DNA from: an uncultured Pseudomonadales bacterium
GTDB lineage: Bacteria; Pseudomonadota; Gammaproteobacteria; Pseudomonadales; Porticoccaceae
DNA: 8,326 nucleotides
Reading direction: 5' to 3'
NCBI GenBank assembly: GCA_937998635.1
Contig: CALLDA010000194.1
Span: 1-8,326 of the forward strand
Under the pieces are notes generated by a model. That model saw only the letters and a program-made list of their open reading frames with translations, was not told the DNA's origin and searched no databases. Position numbers and translations under genes: made by a program. The first letter of the stretch is position 1. Every line of letters starts with the position of its first letter. This document shows, one piece after another, positions 1-6,526 of this stretch.

Positions 1-1910
1 CGGTCGGAAGCGAACAGGCGCATTAAGTTATCTTCCATGGACAAATAAAATCGCGACACCCCTGGATCACCCTGCCTGCCTGCGCGGCCACGCAACTGAT
101 TATCGATACGACGGGATTCATGGCGCTCGGTACTGAGAATATGTAAACCACCGGCTTCGATGACCAGTCGATGGTTTTCTTCCCACTCGGCTTTAATCGC
201 GTCGATCTGGGCCTGACTGGCCTGGCCCAGAGCGCTCACCTGGGCCTCCCAGTTACCACCGAGCACAATATCGGTACCACGACCGGCCATGTTAGTGGCG
301 ATGGTCACCGCGCCGGGGCGGCCAGCCTCGGCAATAATTTTCGCCTCTTTTTCGTGGAATTTAGCATTCAGCACCTGATGTTCAATTTTGGCTTTTGTTA
401 ATAGCTCTGACATCAGCTCAGAAGATTCTATCGAGGCGGTACCCACTAATACCGGTGCATTTTTCTCGATACAGGAACGAATATCTTCGATCACAGCTTC
501 AAATTTTTCTTCCTGGGTCAGAAAAATTAGGTCGTTATAGTCTTCACGGGCGACATTCTGATTAGTGGGAATCACCACTACCTGTAAGCCGTAAATCTGC
601 TGAAACTCAAAGGCCTCGGTGTCAGCAGTGCCGGTCATGCCCGATAATTTATCGTAGATACGGAAATAATTCTGGAAGGTAGTGGAAGCTAATGTCTGAC
701 TTTCACTCTGAATTTGTACGCCTTCTTTAGCTTCGATGGCCTGATGCAAACCCTCTGACAACCTGCGCCCAGCCATTGTCCGGCCCGTGTGTTCATCGAT
801 CAGCACCACCTCGGCTTCCTGGACGATGTACTCAACATCTTTGTGAAACAAATGATGAGCACGCAGCGCATTATGTATATGGTGTAAAAGACCTAGATGA
901 GCTGGTTGATAAAGGCTTTCGCCTTCACCCAATAAACCTTCGCTCTCCAGAATCTTCTCTATTTTTTCGTGACCCTGCTCGGTCAATTCCACCTGCCGGG
1001 TTTTTTCATCGATAACAAAATCACCATCGACTTCAGGCGAATCGTAGAGCACGGAAACGTTCTTCGCGTCATCCTGCTCGATCACCTCTCCCACGGTCAA
1101 CAGCTGCACCACCGCGTTGATACGCTTGTACAGCGCAGAACTATCCTGGGCAGTGCCAGAAATAATCAGAGGGGTACGAGATTCATCGATCAGGATTGAG
1201 TCAACTTCATCGACGATGGCAAAGCCCAACTCACGTTGAGCCTTGTCCTGCAATTGCAGCACCATGTTGTCACGGAGGTAATCAAAACCAAATTCATTAT
1301 TGGTGCCGTAGGTAATATCCGCCGCATAGGCCTCCTGGCGAGACGCGACTTCTGTGCTCGCCGCCTGCTGATCACCAGACTCTAGCTGAACAGGTTTTAT
1401 AACAAAGGAGTTTGGCTGGCCGGGTCCGGCATAAGACTGAATAATTCCGACGCTCATGCCCAGTGCATTATAAACCGGGGCCATCCATTCAGCATCACGT
1501 CGCGCCAGATAATCATTGACGGTGACAATGTGCACACCGGAACCGGACAGAGCATTTAAATAAGCGGCCAAGGTAGCCACCAGGGTTTTACCTTCACCGG
1601 TGCGCATCTCGGCAATTTTACCTTCGTGAAGCACCAGGCCACCGATCAACTGGACATCGAAATGTCGAATACCAAGGCTTCTACTGGCCGACTCACGCAC
1701 TGCGGCAAAGGCTTCAGGAAGCAGCTCATCCAGGCTTGAGCCGGACTCGAAACGAGCCCGGAAGATGTCGGTTTGCTGGCGTAGTTCGCTATCGCTAAGC
1801 GCCTCCGTAGCTGCTGCTACATTATTTACGGCGCTGACAATTTTCCGCAAGCGACGTAGCTCACGATCATTTTTTGTTCCGAAAACTTTTTTAAATACCT
1901 TGGCGACCAT
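1..1910 (-). CDS. secA: SecA preprotein translocase ATPase (C-terminal part outside window)
   Basis: SecA is the cytoplasmic motor ATPase that pushes unfolded preproteins through SecYEG. The frame is open from ATG at 1910 to the window edge with no internal stop, giving 636 residues, about two thirds of the usual ~900. Visible: Walker A in MRTGEGKT (residues 102-109), the YGTNNEFGFDYLRDN block (201-215), the DEAD-like DEVDSILIDE (234-243), then TGTADTEAFEF, NMAGRGTDIVLGG and TERHESRRIDNQLRGRAGRQGD of the second nucleotide-binding domain. The helical scaffold, helical wing and zinc-binding tail are not in the window. The start is supported by the E. coli-like N terminus (KVFGTKNDRELRRLRK) and by GAGG six bases upstream. 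Residues about 157-188 form a loop some 25 residues longer than in E. coli. No secM-like gene precedes it; an M23 peptidase gene does. The identification is certain. Confidence 0.98.
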   Translation of the reverse strand, partial: MVAKVFKKVFGTKNDRELRRLRKIVSAVNNVAAATEALSDSELRQQTDIFRARFESGSSLDELLPEAFAAVRESASRSLGIRHFDVQLIGGLVLHEGKIAEMRTGEGKTLVATLAAYLNALSGSGVHIVTVNDYLARRDAEWMAPVYNALGMSVGIIQSYAGPGQPNSFVIKPVQLESGDQQAASTEVASRQEAYAADITYGTNNEFGFDYLRDNMVLQLQDKAQRELGFAIVDEVDSILIDESRTPLIISGTAQDSSALYKRINAVVQLLTVGEVIEQDDAKNVSVLYDSPEVDGDFVIDEKTRQVELTEQGHEKIEKILESEGLLGEGESLYQPAHLGLLHHIHNALRAHHLFHKDVEYIVQEAEVVLIDEHTGRTMAGRRLSEGLHQAIEAKEGVQIQSESQTLASTTFQNYFRIYDKLSGMTGTADTEAFEFQQIYGLQVVVIPTNQNVAREDYNDLIFLTQEEKFEAVIEDIRSCIEKNAPVLVGTASIESSELMSELLTKAKIEHQVLNAKFHEKEAKIIAEAGRPGAVTIATNMAGRGTDIVLGGNWEAQVSALGQASQAQIDAIKAEWEENHRLVIEAGGLHILSTERHESRRIDNQLRGRAGRQGDPGVSRFYLSMEDNLMRLFASD

Positions 1911-1940
1911 GATGGTCCTCGACCCTGATTTACCCGTTGT

Positions 1941-1985
1941 AAAAAAAACTACTCGATTCGTTATACCAACAACGACGATACGAGT
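1941..1985 (-). terminator. Hairpin followed by T8 in the secA leader (possible terminator or attenuator)
   Basis: On the minus strand an outer 5-bp stem (ACTCG 1985-1981 with CGAGT 1955-1951) encloses an inner 7-bp stem (TCGTTGT with ATAACGA, one G-U pair, loop TGGT). Two bases after the outer stem comes a run of eight T (1948-1941). The layout is that of a rho-independent terminator between the M23 gene and secA, but the stem is interrupted and only moderately GC-rich. It could instead be an attenuator or leader structure. It overlaps the candidate -10 box at 1960-1968, so at most one of the two readings may be right. Confidence 0.35.
1960..1968 (-). promoter_or_regulatory. Candidate extended -10 promoter element for secA
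   Basis: The minus strand reads TGG then TATAAC, an extended -10 form (TGn followed by 5/6 of TATAAT), about 50 bases upstream of the secA ATG. No good -35 hexamer sits at 16-18 bases. The nearest match, TTGATA, is 21 bases away and overlaps the M23 stop codon. A separate promoter would let secA be expressed independently of the upstream division genes. It is inferred from motif only. Confidence 0.3.
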
Positions 1986-1988
1986 TTA

Positions 1989-2909
1989 TCAACGAATAGT
2001 CCGCCGAATATAGCTAGCGGGGTCGACATGACGGCCATTTTTATAGACTTCGAAATGCACGTGAGGGCCGGTGGAACGCCCGGTACTACCCATAAGCGCA
2101 ATCACCTGACCTTTTTTTACCAGGTCGCCAACGTTGACCAGGTTTTGTTTATTATGCGCGTAACGAGCGACCAGGGTATTGCCGTGGTCGATTTCAACCA
2201 GCTCACCATAGCCTGATTTAGTTTCCGAGCGAGTAACAATTCCACCCGCGACCGCAATGACCGAAGTGCCTTCCTTACCCGCAATGTCGATACCTTTGTG
2301 CCAGGTTTTTTTGCCGTGGAAAGGATCGCGGCGCATACCATAGGCCGAGGACATCCAGCCCTTTTTCACCGGTAAACCGGCGACAGTGCTTTCACGCTTA
2401 AACTCGCGATCAGCCATCATGATTTTAAGCAAACCTAACTGACGCTCACGATCATCTAACTGCGCATCCAGTTCCGCATAAAACGATTCGATGTCCTGCG
2501 GGCCTACGGAATCAGACTCATTTTCGCTCGGCCCGCCGACTGCCGGAGGCTTAGCAAAATCAAATTCACCACTATCCAGTCCCGCGATATCGGTAATACG
2601 TTCACCCAGGGCATCAAGTCGAACCACCCGCGCCTGCATTTCCGCCAGGCGGGAGGAATACGCTGCCAGCTGATGGACCGCCTGTGTACGGCCTTCGGCA
2701 AGCAAATCTTTTTGTGAGTTCAATTGAGCTTCAAGCACCTCAAGTTCAGCGACCAGCCCATCACTCTTATCCCCACCACTTAAACCGATAACAGCACCCA
2801 GACCCAGAGGAAGACCCAGGACACATAGAGACAGCAGGGCTTTGGCCCAGCTGTTCACGTTTAGCGCGACGGTTCTGCCCTGCCAGGCATCAAGGAGTAT
2901 GATTTTCAT
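1989..2909 (-). CDS. Membrane-anchored M23 (LytM-type) peptidase, likely peptidoglycan endopeptidase
   Basis: A 306-residue protein. A short cytoplasmic N terminus is followed by one hydrophobic segment (about 22-44), so the rest should be periplasmic. Residues about 50-105 are rich in charged and heptad-like positions and probably form a coiled coil, then comes an acidic Ser/Pro/Gly linker (about 112-140). The C-terminal half is an M23 domain with its metal and catalytic residues intact: HKGID (His204, Asp208), YAH (His252) and GPHVHFE (His283, His285). It is therefore predicted to be an active zinc endopeptidase cutting peptide cross-links, unlike EnvC or NlpD, whose LytM domains lack ligands. 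Pseudomonas has a comparable M23 gene next to secA, from memory. The start is the only ATG after an upstream in-frame stop. Its Shine-Dalgarno is poor. The exact substrate is unknown. Confidence 0.9.
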   Translation of the reverse strand: MKIILLDAWQGRTVALNVNSWAKALLSLCVLGLPLGLGAVIGLSGGDKSDGLVAELEVLEAQLNSQKDLLAEGRTQAVHQLAAYSSRLAEMQARVVRLDALGERITDIAGLDSGEFDFAKPPAVGGPSENESDSVGPQDIESFYAELDAQLDDRERQLGLLKIMMADREFKRESTVAGLPVKKGWMSSAYGMRRDPFHGKKTWHKGIDIAGKEGTSVIAVAGGIVTRSETKSGYGELVEIDHGNTLVARYAHNKQNLVNVGDLVKKGQVIALMGSTGRSTGPHVHFEVYKNGRHVDPASYIRRTIR

Positions 2910-2911
2910 GG

Positions 2912-2944
2912 TTAGACTTGCGTTTCTCTTATTCTCAATCTCAT
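2912..2944 (-). other. Possible 10-codon leader mini-ORF before the M23 gene
   Basis: ATG at 2944 opens a frame MRLRIRETQV that stops with TAA at 2914-2912, two bases before the M23 ATG. It fills the space where the M23 Shine-Dalgarno should be, and no strong site is seen for either frame (AAAG lies just before the mini-ORF). A ribosome ending here would be placed to restart on the M23 gene. Short frames arise easily by chance. It is listed because ftsA, ftsZ and lpxC show the same arrangement. Confidence 0.25.
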
Positions 2945-2947
2945 GTC

Positions 2948-2981
2948 TTTAATATCCACACCTACTTAATAGCCACACCTA
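2948..2981 (-). repeat. 17-bp imperfect tandem duplication across the lpxC stop codon
   Basis: On the minus strand TAGGTGTGGCTATTAAG (2981-2965) is followed directly by TAGGTGTGGATATTAAA (2964-2948), matching at 15 of 17 positions. The first TAG is the lpxC stop codon. The second copy runs into the spacer before the M23 gene. It looks like an old local duplication that has picked up two substitutions. Confidence 0.8.
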
Positions 2982-3893
2982 GCTGGCGAGTAAGGGCTTT
3001 ACGTAGGATATCGGTGCATTCAGGTCATCTTCTTCAAAGGTCACTATTTCCCAGGCATCTTCCTGAGATAACAACTCTCGCAACAAAGCATTATTAAGTG
3101 CGTGCCCGGACTTGTAGGCTTCAAAGGCACCAATCAGACTATAGCCCAGCAAATAGAGATCACCAATGGCATCAAGCACTTTGTGTTTGACAAATTCATC
3201 TTCGTAGCGCAAGCCATCTTCATTCAATATACAGTTTTCGTCGACGACTATCGCATTATCCATACTGCCACCACGAGCCAGGCCCTTGGAACGCAGGTAC
3301 TCAATTTCGTGCATAAAACCAAAGGTGCGAGCGCGGCTGACTTCTTTGACAAACGAGGTACTGGAGAAATCTACGGAGGCTTTCAAACTGCGATTACGAA
3401 ATACCGGGTAGTCAAAATCAATGGCAAAGCTAACTTTGAAGCCATCGTAGGGCTCAAACATAGCTGTTTTATCATCTTCCTGAACTTTGACCGAACGCTT
3501 GATGCGAATAAATTTCTTTGGTGCGGCCTGCTCAATAATGCCTGCCGACTGGATAAGAAATACAAAAGGCCCCGCGCTACCGTCCATAATAGGTAGTTCT
3601 GCGGAGGTAACATCAATAATTGCGTTATCTATGCCCAGACCAGCCATGGCCGACAACAGGTGTTCCACGGTGGAAACACGTACATCACCATTGACCAGCG
3701 ATGTTGACAGGGTGGTGTCTCCCACGTTCACAGCTTTAGCTTCTATCTCGACAATGGGTTCGAGATCAATGCGCCGGAACAAAATCCCGGTGTTTACTGG
3801 CCCTGGCTTCAAGGTCAGATACACCTTCTCACCAGTATGTAAACCGACGCCGGTAGCACGAATAGTGTTATTTAATGTGCGCTGTTTTATCAC
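2979..3893 (-). CDS. lpxC: UDP-3-O-acyl-N-acetylglucosamine deacetylase LpxC
   Basis: LpxC is the zinc deacetylase of the committed step of lipid A synthesis, acting in the cytoplasm. From the GTG at 3893 the protein is 304 residues (E. coli 305). Zinc ligands are visible: His78 in STVEHLLSA, and His237 and Asp241 in KHKVLDAIGDLY. The catalytic pair is Glu77 and His264 (SGHALNN). FGFMHEIEYL and the LNEDGLRYEDEFV block also match the family. There is no in-frame ATG. A TTG at 3902 would add three residues, but GTG at 3893 gives the canonical N terminus MIKQRTL, so I chose it. No strong Shine-Dalgarno precedes either. In E. coli, FtsH degrades LpxC through its C-terminal tail. The tail here ends PLLAS, so that control cannot be assumed. 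It follows ftsZ after a spacer with a hairpin and a candidate promoter. Confidence 0.97.
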   Translation of the reverse strand: MIKQRTLNNTIRATGVGLHTGEKVYLTLKPGPVNTGILFRRIDLEPIVEIEAKAVNVGDTTLSTSLVNGDVRVSTVEHLLSAMAGLGIDNAIIDVTSAELPIMDGSAGPFVFLIQSAGIIEQAAPKKFIRIKRSVKVQEDDKTAMFEPYDGFKVSFAIDFDYPVFRNRSLKASVDFSSTSFVKEVSRARTFGFMHEIEYLRSKGLARGGSMDNAIVVDENCILNEDGLRYEDEFVKHKVLDAIGDLYLLGYSLIGAFEAYKSGHALNNALLRELLSQEDAWEIVTFEEDDLNAPISYVKPLLAS

Positions 3894-3898
3894 TGGTA

Positions 3899-3925
3899 TC
3901 AAATTCTGGGCAAACAGGCGCGCAT
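3899..3925 (-). other. Possible 8-codon leader mini-ORF before lpxC
   Basis: ATG at 3925 opens MRACLPRI, ending with TGA at 3901-3899, five bases before the lpxC GTG at 3893. The main gene has a weak start codon and no clear Shine-Dalgarno, so delivery by a terminating ribosome would be useful. Against this, the mini-ORF has no Shine-Dalgarno, and its ATG overlaps the candidate -10 box. It could be translated only on transcripts coming from ftsZ. Confidence 0.25.
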
Positions 3926-3952
3926 AGTAGCAAAACCAGCTGTCGGCCTCTA
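3924..3952 (-). promoter_or_regulatory. Candidate extended -10 promoter for lpxC
   Basis: The minus strand has TGC followed by TACTAT (-10 at 3929-3924), an extended -10 element. A poor -35 (TAGAGG, 3952-3947) lies 17 bases upstream. Initiation would fall near 3917 and leave a leader of about 24 bases before the GTG. A separate lpxC promoter downstream of ftsZ fits what is known in E. coli, but here the evidence is only the motif. Confidence 0.4.
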
Positions 3953-3959
3953 CCTACTT

Positions 3960-3997
3960 AACCGCGTCCTGAGGAGGGGATCACACAGAACGCGGCT
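3960..3997 (-). other. 12-bp stem-loop just after ftsZ
   Basis: Ten bases past the ftsZ stop, AGCCGCGTTCTG (3997-3986) pairs with CAGGACGCGGTT (3971-3960) over 12 bp with two G-U pairs, around a 14-base loop. There is no T tract after it, so it is not a standard intrinsic terminator. It could be a 3' end stabiliser or RNA processing site that sets ftsZ and lpxC levels apart. The loop holds CCCCTC, complementary to the ftsZ Shine-Dalgarno core. Confidence 0.55.
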
Positions 3998-4006
3998 TTC
4001 GACAGA

Positions 4007-5236
4007 TTAATCCGCCTGACGGCGCAAAAATGCAGGAATATCCAAATAATCCATATCCACTTCCTGCTTCAGTTGTGCCCGCGGCGCTTCTCTGACCTGC
4101 TCCATAGCAATTTCGGTCTGATGTGCTGTAGCGTCGAGAGCAGGGGCCTCGGCACCCGCCCTGCCGCGAGGCCGACGGGTAACGGTGGGACGATCTAAAG
4201 TGGCAAAATCAATCTCGCCACCCGGCTTAATGGTGTTATCAACCACTTTAGTCGGTGCCACCGGACGCCTCGCCTCTTCCTGATGACCGAGACCTGTCGC
4301 GACCACGGTGACTCGCAATTGATCTTCGAGATCGGGATCAATAACCGTACCAACAACCACTGTCGCATTTTCTGAAGCGAAGGCTTCAACGGTATCACCA
4401 ACGTCTGCGAACTCGCCCAGGGAGAGATCCGGTCCGGCGGTAATATTCACCAGAATACCTTTTGCGCCGAGCAAATCGATATCTTCAAGGAGAGGGCTAT
4501 GCACTGCCGCTTCAGCCGCTTCAGTAGCCCGATGTTCTCCGCTGGCCTGGCCACTACCCATCATCGCCATACCCATTTCAGACATCACCGTGCGCACATC
4601 GGCGAAATCGACATTGATCATACCCGGTCGAATAATAAGATCGGCAATGCCCTGAACTGCGCCCAACAACACGTCATTGGCTGCTTTGAAAGCATCTAAC
4701 AAAGAAGTGGATTTGCCAAGCACCGCCAATAATCTCTCATTGGGTACAGTAATTAGTGAGTCAACTTTGTCTTTCAGCTCATTAATACCTTCTGCGGCTA
4801 TGGCCATACGTTTGCGGCCTTCAAATTGAAACGGTCTAGTCACCACAGCAACGGTGAGTATGCCCATCTCACGAGCCACATCAGCCACCACCGGCGTAGC
4901 GCCGGTACCGGTTCCGCCACCCATACCCGCTGTGATAAAGATCATATCTGCGCCGTCAAGCACATCGGCAATTCGGTCGCGATCATCCATCGCGGCCTGA
5001 CGACCTATCTCAGGATTAGCCCCTGCACCCAGGCCTTTGGTCATACCATTGCCAAGCTGTAGCAGCGTCGCGCCGGTAATATCTTTCAGTGCCTGAGAAT
5101 CGGTATTAGCGCAGATAAAATCTACACCCTGCACCTGACTTTCGATCATATTTTTAACGGCGTTACCGCCACCGCCACCTACACCTATTACTTTTATTTC
5201 CGCGCCTTCCGGAATACCGTCAACAATTTCAAACAT
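4007..5236 (-). CDS. ftsZ: Cell division GTPase FtsZ
   Basis: FtsZ is the tubulin-like GTPase that polymerises into the division ring under the membrane and recruits the divisome. The 409-residue protein has the full family layout. The N-terminal GTPase domain begins with IKVIGVGGGGGNAV (14-27) and carries the tubulin signature GGGTGTG (106-112). The T7 loop is NVDFADV (208-214), with Asp210 and Asp213 supplying the catalytic acids to the neighbouring subunit. The C-terminal domain runs to about 318, then a variable linker rich in Pro, Arg and Ala (about 319-394). The conserved end DYLDIPAFLRRQAD (396-409) docks FtsA, ZipA and other partners. The length is slightly above E. coli (383) because of the linker. 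GAGGGG precedes the ATG at good spacing. ftsA lies 57 bases upstream. Confidence 0.99.
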   Translation of the reverse strand: MFEIVDGIPEGAEIKVIGVGGGGGNAVKNMIESQVQGVDFICANTDSQALKDITGATLLQLGNGMTKGLGAGANPEIGRQAAMDDRDRIADVLDGADMIFITAGMGGGTGTGATPVVADVAREMGILTVAVVTRPFQFEGRKRMAIAAEGINELKDKVDSLITVPNERLLAVLGKSTSLLDAFKAANDVLLGAVQGIADLIIRPGMINVDFADVRTVMSEMGMAMMGSGQASGEHRATEAAEAAVHSPLLEDIDLLGAKGILVNITAGPDLSLGEFADVGDTVEAFASENATVVVGTVIDPDLEDQLRVTVVATGLGHQEEARRPVAPTKVVDNTIKPGGEIDFATLDRPTVTRRPRGRAGAEAPALDATAHQTEIAMEQVREAPRAQLKQEVDMDYLDIPAFLRRQAD

Positions 5237-5241
5237 ATCAA

Positions 5242-5271
5242 TTACCCCTCGGTTTGCACCGTTTTATCCAT
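5242..5271 (-). other. Possible 9-codon leader mini-ORF before ftsZ
   Basis: ATG at 5271 opens MDKTVQTEG, stopping with TAA at 5244-5242, five bases before the ftsZ ATG. The ftsZ Shine-Dalgarno forms its last two sense codons, GAG GGG. The mini-ORF itself has no visible Shine-Dalgarno, so independent translation is doubtful. Confidence 0.25.
5245..5250 (-). promoter_or_regulatory. Ribosome binding site of ftsZ
   Basis: GAGGGG on the minus strand lies eight bases before the ftsZ ATG at 5236. It is one of the two clearest purine-rich Shine-Dalgarno sequences in the window. This fits the high level of FtsZ a cell needs relative to FtsA and FtsQ. Confidence 0.8.
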
Positions 5272-5280
5272 AAAGTTAAG

Positions 5281-5298
5281 TACTACATCAATACTACA
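5281..5298 (-). repeat. Short direct repeat at the ftsA stop codon
   Basis: TGTAGTA occurs twice with an 11-base period (5298-5292 and 5287-5281). The first copy contains the ftsA stop TAG. It is too short to be convincing alone, but it parallels the longer duplications at the ftsQ and lpxC stops. Confidence 0.5.
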
Positions 5299-6526
5299 AA
5301 TGATCCTGAAACCAGCGTTTGATCCTTTCAATCAAACTGCCGCCAGGTTTACCCTTTCCTGCTCTACCACCATCACGATGTTGCTGCATGCCATACAACA
5401 ACAAACCCACGCCTGTTGAGTAAATCGGGTTGTTTACAATATCCGTCAGACCCCGGATATTTTGCGGACAACCCAGCCGCACTGGCATATGAAAAATCTC
5501 TTCCGCTAGCTCTACTACGCCTTCCATTTTTCCCGTGCCTCCGGTCAGCACCACACCGGCTGCTACTAAATCTTCAAAGCCGCTACGGCGCAGTTCGGCC
5601 TGGACTAAGGTCAGCAGTTCGTCATAACGCGGTTCCACCACCTCAGCCAGAGCCTGGCGAGATAAATCCCGAGGTGGTCGATCACCGACACTCGGCACTT
5701 TGATGGTTTCTTCTGGTCCTGCGAGCTTCGCCAGAGCACAGGCGTATTTAATCTTCAAGTCCTCAGCGTGGGCTGTGGGTGTGCGCAGCGCCATGGCAAT
5801 ATCGTTGGTCACCTGATCCCCCGCGATAGGAATCACCCCGGTATGGCGGATTGCCCCGTCGGTAAAAATAGCGATGTCGGTGGTACCACCGCCGAGATCA
5901 ATCATGCACACCCCGAGTTGCTTCTCATCTTCGGTGAGCACCGCATAGCTTGAAGCCAATTGCTCCAGAATGATGTCGTCCACTTCCAGCCCGCAGCGAC
6001 GAATACACTTTTTGATATTTTGCGCCGCATTAGCCGCGCAGGTGACGAGATGTACTTTCGCTTCGAGCCTGACCCCTGACATACCCAGGGGCTCACGGAC
6101 CCCCTCCTGGCTATCGATAATAAATTCCTGGGGTAGGACGTGAAGTATTTCCTGGTCGGCAGGAATCGCCACCGCCCGTGCCGCATCGATAACCCGCTCA
6201 ACATCCATGGGCAACACTTCGCGGTCTCGAATGGCGACGATGCCATGGGAATTCATGCTGCGAATATGACTCCCCGCTATGCCCGCATAGACCGAATGAA
6301 TGTGGCACCCGGCCATTAACTCAGCCTCTTCAATCGCGCGTTGAATCGCCGACACCGTTGATTCGATATTGACCACCACGCCTTTTTTCATGCCTGAAGA
6401 GCGATGCATACCGGTACCGACAATTTCCATCTGACCGTCGGCACCCATTACGCCCACTATCGCCACGACTTTTGATGTGCCGATATCAAGACCAACGATC
6501 ATCTCTTCGCTATTTCCGTTCACCAT
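5294..6526 (-). CDS. ftsA: Actin-like cell division protein FtsA
   Basis: FtsA ties FtsZ filaments to the inner membrane and signals to later divisome proteins. The 410-residue protein (E. coli 420) shows the actin-fold ATP site: phosphate-1 loop VGLDIGTSKVVAIVG (11-25), phosphate-2 loop IDLGGGTTDIAIF (209-221) and adenosine motif VVLTGGTGK (325-333). The FtsA-specific 1C subdomain lies at about 83-165 and includes HVLPQEFIID and GVRLEAKVHLVTC. A Gly-rich linker (386-396) leads to a C-terminal amphipathic helix SLIERIKRWFQDHL (397-410), the membrane-targeting sequence. The ATG at 6526 gives the usual short N terminus and follows a purine-rich GAGGGTGGGG (6544-6535). Unlike E. coli, where ftsQ and ftsA abut, a 136-base spacer precedes it, leaving room for separate control. 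Confidence 0.98.
   Translation of the reverse strand: MVNGNSEEMIVGLDIGTSKVVAIVGVMGADGQMEIVGTGMHRSSGMKKGVVVNIESTVSAIQRAIEEAELMAGCHIHSVYAGIAGSHIRSMNSHGIVAIRDREVLPMDVERVIDAARAVAIPADQEILHVLPQEFIIDSQEGVREPLGMSGVRLEAKVHLVTCAANAAQNIKKCIRRCGLEVDDIILEQLASSYAVLTEDEKQLGVCMIDLGGGTTDIAIFTDGAIRHTGVIPIAGDQVTNDIAMALRTPTAHAEDLKIKYACALAKLAGPEETIKVPSVGDRPPRDLSRQALAEVVEPRYDELLTLVQAELRRSGFEDLVAAGVVLTGGTGKMEGVVELAEEIFHMPVRLGCPQNIRGLTDIVNNPIYSTGVGLLLYGMQQHRDGGRAGKGKPGGSLIERIKRWFQDHL

Noticed and set aside
1..1910. Possible broken or frameshifted secA
   Set aside because: Reading the minus strand from 1910 to the edge gives one open frame with all motifs in order, and codon phase at the far end agrees with the start. 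The gene only lacks a stop because the window ends.
1911..1991. SecM-type arrest peptide or uORF controlling secA
   Set aside because: There is no ATG-started frame in the spacer and no SecM-like arrest motif at the end of the M23 protein.
2931..2978. Promoter for the M23 gene in the lpxC-M23 spacer
   Set aside because: A/T-rich boxes such as TATTAA occur within the tandem repeat, but no -35 match lies at a suitable distance. Co-transcription with lpxC is the simpler reading.
3102..3927. Two long plus-strand frames (164 and 146 codons) opposite lpxC
   Set aside because: They lie wholly or mainly antisense to a gene with intact catalytic residues and show no recognisable domain; they are by-products of lpxC codon use.
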